35,850 nt of DNA from Spirochaetaceae bacterium (GCA_031281945.1 JAITER010000055.1:1-35850), one strand, 5' to 3'; counted from the stretch's first letter, positions 1 through 8,653 are shown. Numbers and translations are program-made. Notes: generated from the letters alone by a model not told the origin.

Positions 1-120
1 CCTCCCAGACCCACCGAAAGTTTGCGGCGCCGCCCCAGCCCGCCCCCGGCATGTTTTTAGCCCTGTTCCGGCCCGCGCGGGGCCGCTTGCGGCGCCGCGC
101 CTAAAGCGCAAGCGATTGAG

Positions 121-230
121 AATTTGGCCGCTTTAGCGGCCAAATTATGCGGGAATTAGGCGCTAAGGGCTCGCCCCTTAGCGCCTAATTTTAGCGGAAA
201 GCGCGGTTTTCGCCGCTTTAGCGGCGAAAA
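121..230. repeat. Three consecutive perfect hairpins
   Basis: Three inverted repeats lie in tandem. The first (121-146) has 11-bp arms AATTTGGCCGC and its complement around TTTA. The second (154-190) has 16-bp arms starting AATTAGGCGC around a 5-base loop. The third (207-230) has 10-bp arms TTTTCGCCGC and complement, again around TTTA. The first and third share the core GCCGC-TTTA-GCGGC, so they look like copies of one element. No T-tract follows on either strand, which argues against simple terminators. A REP/BIME-like intergenic repeat is the best description. Confidence 0.7.
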
Positions 231-261
231 TGCGCCCAGATTTCAAGGATAAAAATACGGC

Positions 262-310
262 TTGACCGCCTTTGCTTTACCTTATACCATAGAAAATATA
301 TATGTATAAT
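262..310 (+). promoter_or_regulatory. Candidate cysK promoter region
   Basis: TTGACC at 262-267 is a good -35. With a 17-base spacer it would pair with TACCAT at 285-290. A perfect TATAAT lies further downstream at 305-310 but has only a poor -35 at the proper distance. One of these probably starts the cysK transcript. A ribosome binding site AAAAGGAG (341-348) follows, 6 bases before the ATG. Confidence 0.4.
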
Positions 311-354
311 AAAGAATCCCGTTTTGTTTTTGCGGGGCCTAAAAGGAGACTTGG

Positions 355-1284
355 ATGGCTTTGACTATAGCAAAGGACGCGACCGAACTTATTGGAAAGA
401 CTCCAATTCTTAAACTTAACCGCGTGGTTCCAAAAGGGGCGGCGGACGTTTATTTAAAACTGGAATCTTTTAACATGGGCGGCAGCGTAAAAGACCGCAT
501 AGCTTTAAACATGATTAACGCCGCCGAAGCCGAAGGTAAAATTAAACCGGGCGACACTTTAATTGAAGTAACAAGCGGCAATACCGGAATAGGTTTAGCG
601 CTCGCCGCCGCCGTTAAAGGCTACAAACTGGTCGTTGTAATGGGAGACAGCAACAGCATAGAAAGACGCCGTCTAACCCGTGCTTACGGGGCGGAAGTCG
701 TGCTTGTAAACAGCGCCCTGGGTATAGAGGCCTCTTTTAAAAAAGCGGCTGAACTAATCGCGAAACACGGTTATTTTGATATAAAACAGTTTGAAAACCC
801 GCATAACCCGGAAACCCATATTTTAACAACCGGGCCGGAAATTGAAGAAGCCTTTAACGGTAAAATACCGGACGCCTTTGTCGCCGGAGTCGGCACGGGC
901 GGAACAATCACCGGTACGGGCGAATACCTTAGGAAGTTAAAGCCGGATTTGCAAATTATAGCTGTGGAACCAGATTCTTCCGCCGTTTTAAGCGGGGAGC
1001 CGCCCGGGCCGCACGCGATTCAAGGGATAGGCGCCGGAATAACGCCTAAGGTTTTGAATACAAGCATTTACAACGAAATAATGCGGATAACCAACGAGGA
1101 AGCTTTGTGTTTCGCCCGTTCTCTAGCCGCGAAAGAAGGGGTGCTGGGAGGTTATTCCACCGGCGCCGCCGCTTTCGCCGCAGTGCGCATCGCTGAACGG
1201 CTGGGAGAGGGTAAAAAAGTGCTTGCTATAGCCCCGGACACCGGCGAACGCTATCTGTCCACGCCGCTGTTCGATTTTGATTAA
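355..1284 (+). CDS. cysK: Cysteine synthase (O-acetylserine sulfhydrylase)
   Basis: This PLP enzyme makes L-cysteine from O-acetylserine and sulfide in the cytoplasm. The 309-residue length is normal for the CysK family (fold-type II PLP enzymes). The PLP lysine is K46 in the motif GGSVKDR. The substrate-binding loop TSGNTG is at 73-78 and the phosphate-cupping glycine loop GTGGTITGTG is at 180-189. QFENPHNPETH (around 145-155) and IQGIGAG (around 220) are also classic. The usual NPGSSVKDR is here NMGGSVKDR, and the loop after MGD lacks the usual P-E-T, so CysM or a cystathionine beta-synthase-like paralogue cannot be wholly excluded, but overall the protein reads as CysK. It starts at ATG with AAAAGGAG upstream. 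It is monocistronic here and converges on the next gene with only 26 bases between. Confidence 0.93.
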   Translation: MALTIAKDATELIGKTPILKLNRVVPKGAADVYLKLESFNMGGSVKDRIALNMINAAEAEGKIKPGDTLIEVTSGNTGIGLALAAAVKGYKLVVVMGDSNSIERRRLTRAYGAEVVLVNSALGIEASFKKAAELIAKHGYFDIKQFENPHNPETHILTTGPEIEEAFNGKIPDAFVAGVGTGGTITGTGEYLRKLKPDLQIIAVEPDSSAVLSGEPPGPHAIQGIGAGITPKVLNTSIYNEIMRITNEEALCFARSLAAKEGVLGGYSTGAAAFAAVRIAERLGEGKKVLAIAPDTGERYLSTPLFDFD

Positions 1285-1310
1285 ACAGGGCGCAGACGAA
1301 AAAGACGTTT

Positions 1311-2153
1311 TTAACGGGCTTCGGAAGAAGCTGCGTTTTTTTTGTAAGAAGACGTTTTGGCGGTGTGATTGTTGATGATGCGGTATAACTCGCCTGAACC
1401 TGTGAATTCGTCTAAAGTTTTATTTATCGCGCCAAGCAATGTTTCGTTGTCTTTGGCGACCGCTATACCGTAGTATTCCTCCTCCGCAAAAAATTTGTCT
1501 TTTGAGTTTACTGGAACGCAAACGATTTCGTTATTCGCGGCGGCTATGGTTTTGGCGCGCGCCTCGTCGCAGACAAAAGCGAAGGGGTCGCCTTGTAAAA
1601 GATTTTTGACGGCTTCTTCGGACGTTTTAAACCGCAGGATTTCCGCGTTTGTATATTCAAGTGCGCCGTTTCTAATATTGACGGAGACGAGGGCGTCGCT
1701 TGTGGTTCCTTCTTCGACGCCGATTCGTCTTCCTTCAAGGTCTTTAAGAGACGTTATAACAGGAGCGTTTTTTAAAGTAACGATGTACTGAATGGTGGTG
1801 GCGTACGAGTTTGAAAAACTCATTTCTTGCGCGCGTTCTTCTGTTATACTGATGGCCGCCGCCGCTATATCCGCTTCTCCGGTTCGCAGGGCTTCTGGAA
1901 ACATATTGAAAGGCCCGTCGATTATGCGCAACTGCACTCCCAAATTGCGGGCTATGGAACGGCATATATCTATGTCTACGCCCTCGATATTTCCCTCTTC
2001 GTCCAGGTATTCAAACGGAGGCCACGCCGCGTTGGTGTATAAAACAAGTTCGCCTTTTTTTTGTACGCCTTCAACGCCTCTCAATTTTTGTTTAGAGCAG
2101 ACTGTTAAACATAGCAAAACGGAAACAGCCGCCGTAATTTTAATTGCGTTCAT
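1311..2153 (-). CDS. Amino-acid-type ABC transporter solute-binding lipoprotein
   Basis: This is a family 3 extracellular solute-binding protein (SBP_bac_3), which captures a polar amino acid or similar small solute for an ABC importer. The mature part opens with GELVLYTNAAWPPFEYLDEE, then GVDIDICRSIA, the standard first lobe. EADIAAAAISITEERA is the hinge-proximal motif that contacts the ligand amino group. The N-terminus is hydrophobic and ends in LTVC, a relaxed lipobox of the kind tolerated in spirochaetes, so the protein is probably lipid-anchored. I chose the ATG at 2153 because GGAGAAG lies upstream, although the spacing is long. An ATG at 2171 or a TTG at 2174 would add six or seven residues before the signal peptide. 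No permease or ATPase gene is adjacent, so this is an orphan component. It is divergent from the GGDEF-like gene. Confidence 0.85.
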   Translation of the reverse strand: MNAIKITAAVSVLLCLTVCSKQKLRGVEGVQKKGELVLYTNAAWPPFEYLDEEGNIEGVDIDICRSIARNLGVQLRIIDGPFNMFPEALRTGEADIAAAAISITEERAQEMSFSNSYATTIQYIVTLKNAPVITSLKDLEGRRIGVEEGTTSDALVSVNIRNGALEYTNAEILRFKTSEEAVKNLLQGDPFAFVCDEARAKTIAAANNEIVCVPVNSKDKFFAEEEYYGIAVAKDNETLLGAINKTLDEFTGSGELYRIINNHTAKTSSYKKNAASSEAR

Positions 2154-2342
2154 TTTATATAACTTCTCCATCAATTCAGTATATAAACAGCATAGAATTT
2201 TTAACGTTTTTTATAAAGTTGGCGATACAAGAGATGCATCCGGCTTCACCCTGCGTTGATAAAGCAAATTCATTTAGGAATCCCGGCTGTTCAGCGGCAA
2301 GAATCGTTGAAGTTTGGGGGTGAATTTTCCGATTATAGCAGT

Positions 2343-4115
2343 ATGTGGTCTAAGTTTCATGCCGTAGCGGGACTCGTTTGTATATTGATGTACACCTTCA
2401 TCGCGGCGTGGACGGGTTTTAGCATTTTTAAAACAACCCGTGAACAAAAAGCAGTCGCGGAAAAAGAATTCAATAATTTAGCCGAATTCGCCGCTGGAGC
2501 CGGAGTTTTAGGCTTTTTTAGCGAAAATTTTAAAGATGATGTAGAAGACGCCGTTTTTTCGTCAAAAACTTTGGACGCGGTTGTTATAAGCGGGCCGGAC
2601 GGAAAAACTATAGCAATAGAAAAAACCCCTGGTTCCATCGTTTGGTCCGGTGAATACCCGCGTTTTAGGGAAAATTCACCGCTTTTTAGAAAACCTTTTT
2701 TTACGTCCCTTAAGATAGACGGCCTTAGAAACACCAGTTTAAGCGCTGTTTCTCCGGTTATGGAAGCCGGAGCCTTGTTAAATATACTTAGAACGGCGCT
2801 TTTCGCGGCTATTATTACAGCGGCGGCCGCTTTCGGCGCGTTTATGTCCGGCTTTCTCCCCGCTCCGGCGGCTAAAAACGGCGGCGTGAAAAAAAACAAA
2901 AAAAACGCGGAAGCCGGCTTTCAAAACCGGAACGAAGACGGGCCTTTTGAAGACGCTCCGGATGCGGAGGAAACGCCCGGAGCGCCCGGCGCAAACAAAG
3001 GCGCGGATATGCCGGACGGCGGGGGGGCGTCAGAAAATAAACAGAACCAAGAGGCCGCTCCCGGTTCCCCTGAGCAAAGCCCCAAAAACGCCGCCGCCAA
3101 AATTTTGCCGTTTAAAGATAATGGATTTTTAGATTTTTCGGACTTTTTAACGCCGGAAAAAGACGAAGACGCGCCGGAGGCCGGTACGGAAACCGCTCCG
3201 GTTGCGTCCGCCCTGGAAGAACCCGCTAATGAAGATTTAAACGAAACTTCCGGCGGCGCAACTGTGGAGGAGGCGGAGGACGGCGGGCTTAATGAAGATG
3301 GCGGCGAAGAACCCCAAGACGCGCCGCCTTTAAACGCTTTTGACGAGGCTCTTTTTGAAGAGCCCGCGCCCGGTGAAAAAGCGGAAGTTTTTGAAGAGCC
3401 GCTGGAGGAAGGTGAGGGCGAAGATGAGCAAGAAACGCTTCTTCCCGTAACGCCGCCGGAAGCTCTGCCGGAATTTGACGAAATAGACAAGCCGTTTGAG
3501 GAAGCCGCGCTTAGGGAAGAAGCGGATATGGATAACGCAACTCCTGTTTACGAAGGGTTCGGCGACGAGCTTAACAACGAAAATCCAAAAGTTAAACGAG
3601 GATTGCTCGCCGCCGCCGCCAAAATTTACGAAAAAGATTTGTTTAACGAAGAAGAAGTAAACCAGCAATTTATCGCGGAACTTGACCGTATGATACAGGA
3701 AGCGGACGAGGCGAAAGAAGATTTGGCGCTAATAAACGCGGAGTGGACGGAAGGTGAAAACAGCGCGGAAGACCTGTTGGAAGCGGCTAAAGACTTTTTT
3801 GGCGAGGAATCCGGCGTGTTTAGCGAATCAGGCGGCGTTCATGTCATAGTTCCGGACGCGACGCTGGACGAAGCTTTTGTTATGGCGAAAGAGTTGCACG
3901 CGAAAATGAGTTCCCAAAACGCGATGGATGACTCCCTTGTTATAGGAGTGAGCGCGAAAACGGGCCGTAAAGTGAACGCGCGCCGGCTTCAAAAAGAAGC
4001 GCAAAGAGCCCTGGAAAAAGGCCGCGAGGATTCCGCTTTGCCTATAGTAGCGTTTAAAGTTGATGTGGAAAAATACAACCGCCTTTTTGCGCAAGAGCCT
4101 GATAGTCAACAATAA
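2343..4115 (+). CDS. Two-TM protein with acidic linker and degenerate GGDEF-like domain
   Basis: I do not recognise an assigned gene. From the ATG at 2343 the protein has 590 residues. There is a TM segment at about 7-27, an extracytoplasmic stretch of about 115 residues containing the PAS/CHASE-like string VISGPDGKTIA, and a second TM at about 145-172. A 250-residue linker very rich in E, D, P and A (roughly DNA 2880-3620) follows. The last 150 residues follow the order of a GGDEF domain: a helix FIAELDRMIQEADEAKEDLALI, then SGGVHVIVPDATLDEAFVMA where RYGGDEFAVLLPDT would be expected, then VIGVSA for the usual S-I-G-V-A, then a C-terminal A-L-x-K-G motif. The GG[DE]EF signature and metal ligands are gone, so diguanylate cyclase activity is not expected; a c-di-GMP-independent scaffold or sensor role is possible. 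An in-frame TTG at 2256 would add 29 residues, but it has no ribosome binding site. Confidence 0.7.
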   Translation: MWSKFHAVAGLVCILMYTFIAAWTGFSIFKTTREQKAVAEKEFNNLAEFAAGAGVLGFFSENFKDDVEDAVFSSKTLDAVVISGPDGKTIAIEKTPGSIVWSGEYPRFRENSPLFRKPFFTSLKIDGLRNTSLSAVSPVMEAGALLNILRTALFAAIITAAAAFGAFMSGFLPAPAAKNGGVKKNKKNAEAGFQNRNEDGPFEDAPDAEETPGAPGANKGADMPDGGGASENKQNQEAAPGSPEQSPKNAAAKILPFKDNGFLDFSDFLTPEKDEDAPEAGTETAPVASALEEPANEDLNETSGGATVEEAEDGGLNEDGGEEPQDAPPLNAFDEALFEEPAPGEKAEVFEEPLEEGEGEDEQETLLPVTPPEALPEFDEIDKPFEEAALREEADMDNATPVYEGFGDELNNENPKVKRGLLAAAAKIYEKDLFNEEEVNQQFIAELDRMIQEADEAKEDLALINAEWTEGENSAEDLLEAAKDFFGEESGVFSESGGVHVIVPDATLDEAFVMAKELHAKMSSQNAMDDSLVIGVSAKTGRKVNARRLQKEAQRALEKGREDSALPIVAFKVDVEKYNRLFAQEPDSQQ

Positions 4116-4134
4116 ACCGGCGAAAAGGCCGGTT
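4115..4134 (+). terminator. Weak stem-loop after the GGDEF-like gene
   Basis: AACCGGC and GCCGGTT form a 7-bp stem around GAAAAG directly at the stop codon. Only a broken T-tract (TTCTT) follows, so termination may be partial. Confidence 0.35.
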
Positions 4135-4264
4135 CTTGGCGCAAAAATGCGGGCGCCTATTTTAGACCGGCTTCCCGGCCGCCTGTATAAATACAAACCT
4201 TTCCTGGGAGATGAACGGCGCTATGGCGGGCGCCCCTGTAGCCGGTTGCGCGGGGGCGTGAACG

Positions 4265-4297
4265 CCTTATTTAAAAAGCGGCCTCTTTTAAATAAGG
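4265..4297. repeat. 12-bp inverted repeat just upstream of a promoter
   Basis: CCTTATTTAAAA (4265-4276) is perfectly complementary to TTTTAAATAAGG (4286-4297), with a 9-base loop. It abuts the -35 of the candidate promoter that follows, so it may be a regulator site or a terminator of incoming transcription. Confidence 0.6.
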
Positions 4298-4326
4298 TGT
4301 ACAAACAGGGCGTTTTCTGCTATAAG
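4298..4326 (+). promoter_or_regulatory. Candidate promoter of the polysaccharide operon
   Basis: TGTACA (4298-4303) and TATAAG (4321-4326) are separated by exactly 17 bases. This is a 4/6 and 5/6 match to sigma-70 consensus. Transcription would start near 4333 and drive the block beginning at 4439. Confidence 0.45.
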
Positions 4327-4438
4327 TATGTTGCTTGGTTTTTGTCGGCGTACACGGTCGGTTTTTCCGGCGTTTCGCCCTGCTTTTAATTCAAGCGTTT
4401 TACGGTGTATGTAGCAGTTTAGTTAAACTTAAAGAAAA

Positions 4439-5476
4439 ATGCGTATTTTAATTACCGGCGCCGCCGGATTTATAGGATGCGCCGCGGCTTTAAGGCTTGC
4501 GGAGCAAGGCAGGGCTGTGGTGTGCGTGGACAACATAAGCCATTGCTACGATGTATCTCTTAAACTGGACAGGCTTTACCGTTTGGGGCTTTCAATAAAA
4601 GACGGCGTGGATTCGCTTGGGCCGGAACGGGCCGTTGTTTCCCGGAATTATCCTGACTTGCGGTTTTTTAACACGGATATAAGCGATAAAAAATCGGTTT
4701 TCAACCTTTTTGAACGCGGGCGCTTTGACCTGGCGATACATTTTGCGGCTAAATCCGGAGCCGGTTATTCGCGGGAAAACGCGGATGTTTATATTTCAAA
4801 CAACATTCAAGGTTTTTTGAATATAATGGAAGCGGCGCGGCGTTATCCGTTAAAACACATTGTTTACGCTTCTTCCAGCGCGGTTTACGGGCGTAATGAG
4901 CAAGTTCCTTTTGCGGAGAACCAGTCTTGCGGTAAACCGTTAAGCGTGTACGCGGTGAGCAAGCGGACGAATGAACTTACCGCGTACGCCTACGCTAATA
5001 TTTACAAAATTCCGTCAACCGCTCTTAGGATTTTTACCGTTTACGGGCCGTGGGGCAGGCCGGATATGACCCCGTTTTTGTTCGCAAAAGCGATTTTGAG
5101 CGGCGAACCGCTAACTCTTTATAACGGCGGCGCGATAAAGCGTGATTTTACTTACATTGACGATATTGTAGAAGGCGTTTGCCGCGTTATGGACCGGCCT
5201 CCCGTTAAAACGGAGGACGGCGTTCCCTACGCTTTGTACAACATAGGCGGCTCTCCGGTTCTGATTTCCGATTTTGTAGAATCTTTGGAAAAATCGCTTG
5301 GAAAAAAAGCTCTTATTCACGAAGATCCTATGCCGAAGGGCGAAATGGAAAACGTATGGGCGGACTGTTCCTCTCTGGAGCGATTTATAGACTGGCGTCC
5401 GGCTATAAATATTGAAGAAGGGACGGCGCGATTCGCTAAATGGTATAAATCTTACTATAAGGGGAACGGAAAATAG
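4439..5476 (+). CDS. NAD-dependent sugar epimerase, UDP-glucuronate 4-epimerase-like
   Basis: This is an extended SDR of 345 residues. The Rossmann motif GAAGFIG is at 7-13, the catalytic serine lies in SSS 145-147 and the YxxxK pair is Y171/K175 (YAVSK). FTVYGPWGRPDM (around 199-210) is characteristic of the UDP-glucuronate/UDP-GlcNAc 4-epimerase branch (LpsL, CapI, WbpP) rather than of GalE. The stop is followed at once by ugd, whose product UDP-GlcA would be its substrate, so interconversion of UDP-GlcA and UDP-GalA is the likely reaction. An insertion around residues 42-72, between the first strand and the NTDI segment, is also found in this branch. The exact substrate cannot be fixed from sequence. 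The ATG has only a weak purine-rich leader (AAAGAAAA). Confidence 0.82.
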   Translation: MRILITGAAGFIGCAAALRLAEQGRAVVCVDNISHCYDVSLKLDRLYRLGLSIKDGVDSLGPERAVVSRNYPDLRFFNTDISDKKSVFNLFERGRFDLAIHFAAKSGAGYSRENADVYISNNIQGFLNIMEAARRYPLKHIVYASSSAVYGRNEQVPFAENQSCGKPLSVYAVSKRTNELTAYAYANIYKIPSTALRIFTVYGPWGRPDMTPFLFAKAILSGEPLTLYNGGAIKRDFTYIDDIVEGVCRVMDRPPVKTEDGVPYALYNIGGSPVLISDFVESLEKSLGKKALIHEDPMPKGEMENVWADCSSLERFIDWRPAINIEEGTARFAKWYKSYYKGNGK

Positions 5477-6820
5477 ATGCCTTCTATCACTATTATCGGG
5501 ACGGGTTATGTGGGGCTTGTCTCCGGCGCTTGTCTTGCAAATTTTGGAAATAGCGTTGTTTGCGTTGACGTAGACGAAGAAAAAATAGAACGCCTTAAAA
5601 AATGCGACGTCCCTATTTACGAGCCCGGCCTTTCAGACCTGGTTTCAACCGGAGAGCGTTCTGGAAGGTTGCGGTTTTCCACGTCGCTGGAAGAAGCCGT
5701 AAAAAAAAGCGAAGTTGTTTTTATAGCGGTGGGAACGCCGGAATCAGACGACGGCGCCGCCGACTTGTCGTATGTAGAGAATGCGGCCCGTCAAATAGGA
5801 GCCGTTTTCACCGGCTATAAGGTGATTGTGGATAAAAGCACCGTTCCTATAGGCACGGGTAAAAAAGTAAAGGCGTGGATAAACGAAGAATTGGATAAAC
5901 GTTTTGCAAACGGCTCTTTGGCTCCGGGCGGCGCGTCTTTTGATGTGGTTTCAAACCCTGAATTCTTGCGGGAAGGGGCGGCGGTTTACGACTTCACCCA
6001 TCCGGATCGCATCGTAATAGGCTCAAACTCCGAAAAATCCCGTCATTTAATGAAAGCCGTTTACCGTTCACTTTATCTAAACGATACGCCGTACATCGAA
6101 ACAAGCGTAGAATCCGCCGAAATGATAAAATACGCTTCCAACGCTTTTTTGGCGGTGAAAATCAGTTTTATAAACGAAATCGCGCTGTTGTGCGAAAAAG
6201 TTGGCGCCGAAGTCCAGGATGTAGCCAAAGCTATGGGCAGGGACGGCCGTATAGGCCCGAAATTCCTTCACGCGGGGCCGGGCTACGGGGGAAGTTGCTT
6301 TCCAAAAGATACAAAAGCGCTTGCCGGAATAGGCCGTTCTTGCGAAAGCCCCCTGCATATTGTTGAAGCGGCCATAAAATCAAACGAGCGGCAAAAGGCG
6401 GCGATGGTTCAAAAAATAGAGGAAGGGTTAGGCTCTGTTCGCGGCAAAACTATCGCCGTGTTAGGCCTGTCCTTTAAGCCCAACACGGACGACGTTAGAG
6501 AGGCGCCATCTATAAGCATAATTCGTTCTCTGGTAAAAAAGGGGGCGGTTTTGCGCCTAGCCGATCCTGTCGCCGCGATGTGCGCCGAAAGCGTCCTTAA
6601 AGATGAAGCGCCCAGCCTTGCTTTTTTTCAGGACGAATACAAGGCCGTTTGCGGCGCGGACGCCATTGCGCTTGTTACGGAATGGAATCAGTATCGCAAT
6701 CTGAATTTAGACGAAATAAAAAATCTTATGTCCGGGAACTTTTTTTTTGATTTGCGCAATGTTTACAAACGGCGTGATGTGGAAGGGCGCGGTTTTAGGT
6801 ATTTTGGAGTAGGCGGCTAA
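5477..6820 (+). CDS. ugd: UDP-glucose 6-dehydrogenase
   Basis: It oxidises UDP-glucose twice to UDP-glucuronate with NAD+, supplying the neighbouring epimerase and decarboxylase. The protein has 447 residues, typical for the family. The N-terminal GTGYVG (8-13) binds NAD, VSNPEFLREG is at 158-167, the catalytic lysine region EMIKYASNA is at 215-223, and the active-site cysteine C274 lies in GGSCFPKD. VLGLSFKPNTDDVREAPS marks the C-terminal UDP-binding domain. The ATG follows the previous stop with no gap, and GGGGAACGGA just upstream can act as ribosome binding site. The stop TAA overlaps the next ATG by one base (TAATG). This is firm operon structure. Confidence 0.95.
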   Translation: MPSITIIGTGYVGLVSGACLANFGNSVVCVDVDEEKIERLKKCDVPIYEPGLSDLVSTGERSGRLRFSTSLEEAVKKSEVVFIAVGTPESDDGAADLSYVENAARQIGAVFTGYKVIVDKSTVPIGTGKKVKAWINEELDKRFANGSLAPGGASFDVVSNPEFLREGAAVYDFTHPDRIVIGSNSEKSRHLMKAVYRSLYLNDTPYIETSVESAEMIKYASNAFLAVKISFINEIALLCEKVGAEVQDVAKAMGRDGRIGPKFLHAGPGYGGSCFPKDTKALAGIGRSCESPLHIVEAAIKSNERQKAAMVQKIEEGLGSVRGKTIAVLGLSFKPNTDDVREAPSISIIRSLVKKGAVLRLADPVAAMCAESVLKDEAPSLAFFQDEYKAVCGADAIALVTEWNQYRNLNLDEIKNLMSGNFFFDLRNVYKRRDVEGRGFRYFGVGG

Positions 6821-8535
6821 TGTTTATAACAGAAAAAGCGGGCGGCGCCGTCACCATGGTGCGCCGCCTTATAGGTTTTCTTCCCAGGCGTCATAAGTTA
6901 TATCTAATAGTTCTGTTTATATTCAGTCTTATATATTCCGCGGTGGAGACGGTGGGCGTCACTGTTATGATGCCTTTTGTTTCCGTTATTTTGAATCCGG
7001 CTTTGATTGAAAGCGGCGTATACAAAAAAGTTTACGATTTTCTAAAATTTGATTCCACGCAAAAATTTATATTCACTTTTGGAATAGGTATAGTCGTTTT
7101 TTATATTTTACGTTCCGCATACACAATTTTTTATACATATTTGCAAACAAGATTTTCAATTGGATTTTCCCGCAATCTAGCCTACGGAATGTTTAAAAAC
7201 TATTTGGGGATCCCATACAAAGCTTTTGTTCAAAAAAATCCAAACGAAATCGCCACCAACATAAATGAGGCCACCGGAGTCAGCGGGCTTTTGAATAATT
7301 TTTTGTCTATATGCACGGAAGTGATATTGTTTTTAACGATATATATTTTCTTAGTGGCGCTGGACTGGAAGATGACGCTTATTTTAACCGCGCTTCTTTG
7401 CGCCGCCGTCTTTGGTATATTGCAAATAATCAAAATAAGCAAAATATATGGCGCGAAGCGTTACGAGGCGCAGGTTCGACAGAACAGCGCCGTGTACGAG
7501 GCGTTGTGGAATTATAAATTTGTAAAACTTTCAAACAGCGAAGACCGCACCTGCGCCCGGTTTTACGATTTTTCAGGGAAAGTGGCCCACGCCAACGTAG
7601 TAAACGCCACATTGGGGACTATGCCCAAATCCATACTGGAAAGCGTTGGATTTTCACTTTTAATAGGCGCCATTCTTTTTATTTTGTGGCTTTACAAATC
7701 TCCAGAAAAAGTTATATCCATGATAGTTATGTACGCTCTTGCTTTATACAGAATTTTACCTTCCTTAAACCGTATGCTAACCAGCGTAAACATGATGTTC
7801 GCCGGCTCCCGCTCTTTGGATGTAGTATACGACGCTTTGCACCAGGATACGGAAAAAGAAAACGCCGCGCCGCTTCCTTTTAACGAATCAATAACGGTTA
7901 ATAATGTTTCATTTGCTTACGCAACCGGTAAAGAGGTTCTTTCCAACGTATCTATAAAAATAAATAAAGGCGAAAAAGTCGCGTTTACAGGCGAAAGCGG
8001 CGGAGGCAAATCCACACTTATAGATATAATAATAGGCATACATAAACCTGTTTCCGGTTTTCTGGCTATAGACGGCCAGACTGTAACAAACGAAAATATA
8101 CGTTCATGGAGAAGCCGTATAGGGTATATCCCGCAGGATATATTTTTGTTTGACGGCACGGTGGCGGAAAACGTGGCGTTTGGATACGAGATGAACGAAG
8201 ACCGGCTTATTAAGACGCTTAAAATGGCGAATATTTGGGCGTTTTTGCAGGAAAAAAACGGAATTTCCACCCGCATAGGCAATAACGGGGTGCTTCTTAG
8301 CGGCGGTCAAAAACAGCGCATAGGCATAGCCCGCGCCCTGTACCGCGACCCGGAGGTGCTTGTGCTGGACGAAGCCACCAGCGCTTTGGACAACGAAACC
8401 GAAAGCAGAATTATGGACGAAATATATCAGTTAAGCGATAAAAAAACCCTCATTGTCATAGCTCATAGACTTACCACTGTGGAACGTTGCGACAGGCGTG
8501 TTATAATTGAAAACGGCGGGATAAAGTTAAAATAA
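6820..8535 (+). CDS. ABC exporter (fused permease/ATPase), PglK/MsbA-like
   Basis: This 571-residue half-transporter has an N-terminal membrane domain (about 25-325, with helices near 27-50, 85-110, 162-205 and 275-310) fused to an ATPase domain. Walker A is GESGGGKS (391-398), the signature LSGGQ is at 493-497, Walker B VLVLDE is at 513-518 and the H-loop histidine is H549. All catalytic residues are present. The TMD start (VETVGVTVMMPFVSVI) and the gene context resemble oligosaccharide-lipid flippases such as PglK, so export of a lipid-linked saccharide made by the neighbouring enzymes is likely; a general lipid or peptide exporter is the alternative. The ATG overlaps the ugd stop, and GGAG lies 10 bases upstream. 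A second ATG at 6856 is possible. Confidence 0.88.
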   Translation: MFITEKAGGAVTMVRRLIGFLPRRHKLYLIVLFIFSLIYSAVETVGVTVMMPFVSVILNPALIESGVYKKVYDFLKFDSTQKFIFTFGIGIVVFYILRSAYTIFYTYLQTRFSIGFSRNLAYGMFKNYLGIPYKAFVQKNPNEIATNINEATGVSGLLNNFLSICTEVILFLTIYIFLVALDWKMTLILTALLCAAVFGILQIIKISKIYGAKRYEAQVRQNSAVYEALWNYKFVKLSNSEDRTCARFYDFSGKVAHANVVNATLGTMPKSILESVGFSLLIGAILFILWLYKSPEKVISMIVMYALALYRILPSLNRMLTSVNMMFAGSRSLDVVYDALHQDTEKENAAPLPFNESITVNNVSFAYATGKEVLSNVSIKINKGEKVAFTGESGGGKSTLIDIIIGIHKPVSGFLAIDGQTVTNENIRSWRSRIGYIPQDIFLFDGTVAENVAFGYEMNEDRLIKTLKMANIWAFLQEKNGISTRIGNNGVLLSGGQKQRIGIARALYRDPEVLVLDEATSALDNETESRIMDEIYQLSDKKTLIVIAHRLTTVERCDRRVIIENGGIKLK

Positions 8536-8653
8536 CCGCGGCGGCGGCGCCGGCTCGCGCGGCTTTAAGGACGGCTTTCAGAAAGAGGAAAACAAAGACA
8601 AAAGCCTGTTAAAACGAATCTAATTCGCGCCCCCCGGCGTTTTAGGAGTAAAA

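Larger units (their letters stand above)
1..354. other. Non-coding left edge with hairpin cluster
   Basis: No credible coding region was found before the cysK start. The first 120 bases are very GC-rich. They are followed by three strong inverted repeats (121-230, listed separately), then by AT-rich sequence that carries the likely cysK promoter and ribosome binding site. What lies to the left of the window is unknown. Confidence 0.6.
4116..4438. other. 323-bp gap before the polysaccharide block
   Basis: No convincing gene was seen. It holds a weak terminator-like hairpin at its left end, a 12-bp stem-loop at 4265-4297 and a candidate promoter at 4298-4326. About 105 bases of leader then run to the first sugar-nucleotide gene. 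The leader has no obvious strong ribosome binding site. Confidence 0.55.

Noticed and set aside
2921-3490. 189-codon minus-strand open frame rich in S, P and G
   Set aside because: It is the reverse of the acidic linker of the GGDEF-like gene. Its composition is a by-product of GAA/GAG and GCG codons on the other strand, and it has no family match.
6740-6750. T8 run inside ugd
   Set aside because: It encodes phenylalanines within a conserved region; length is too short and conservation too strong to argue for phase variation.
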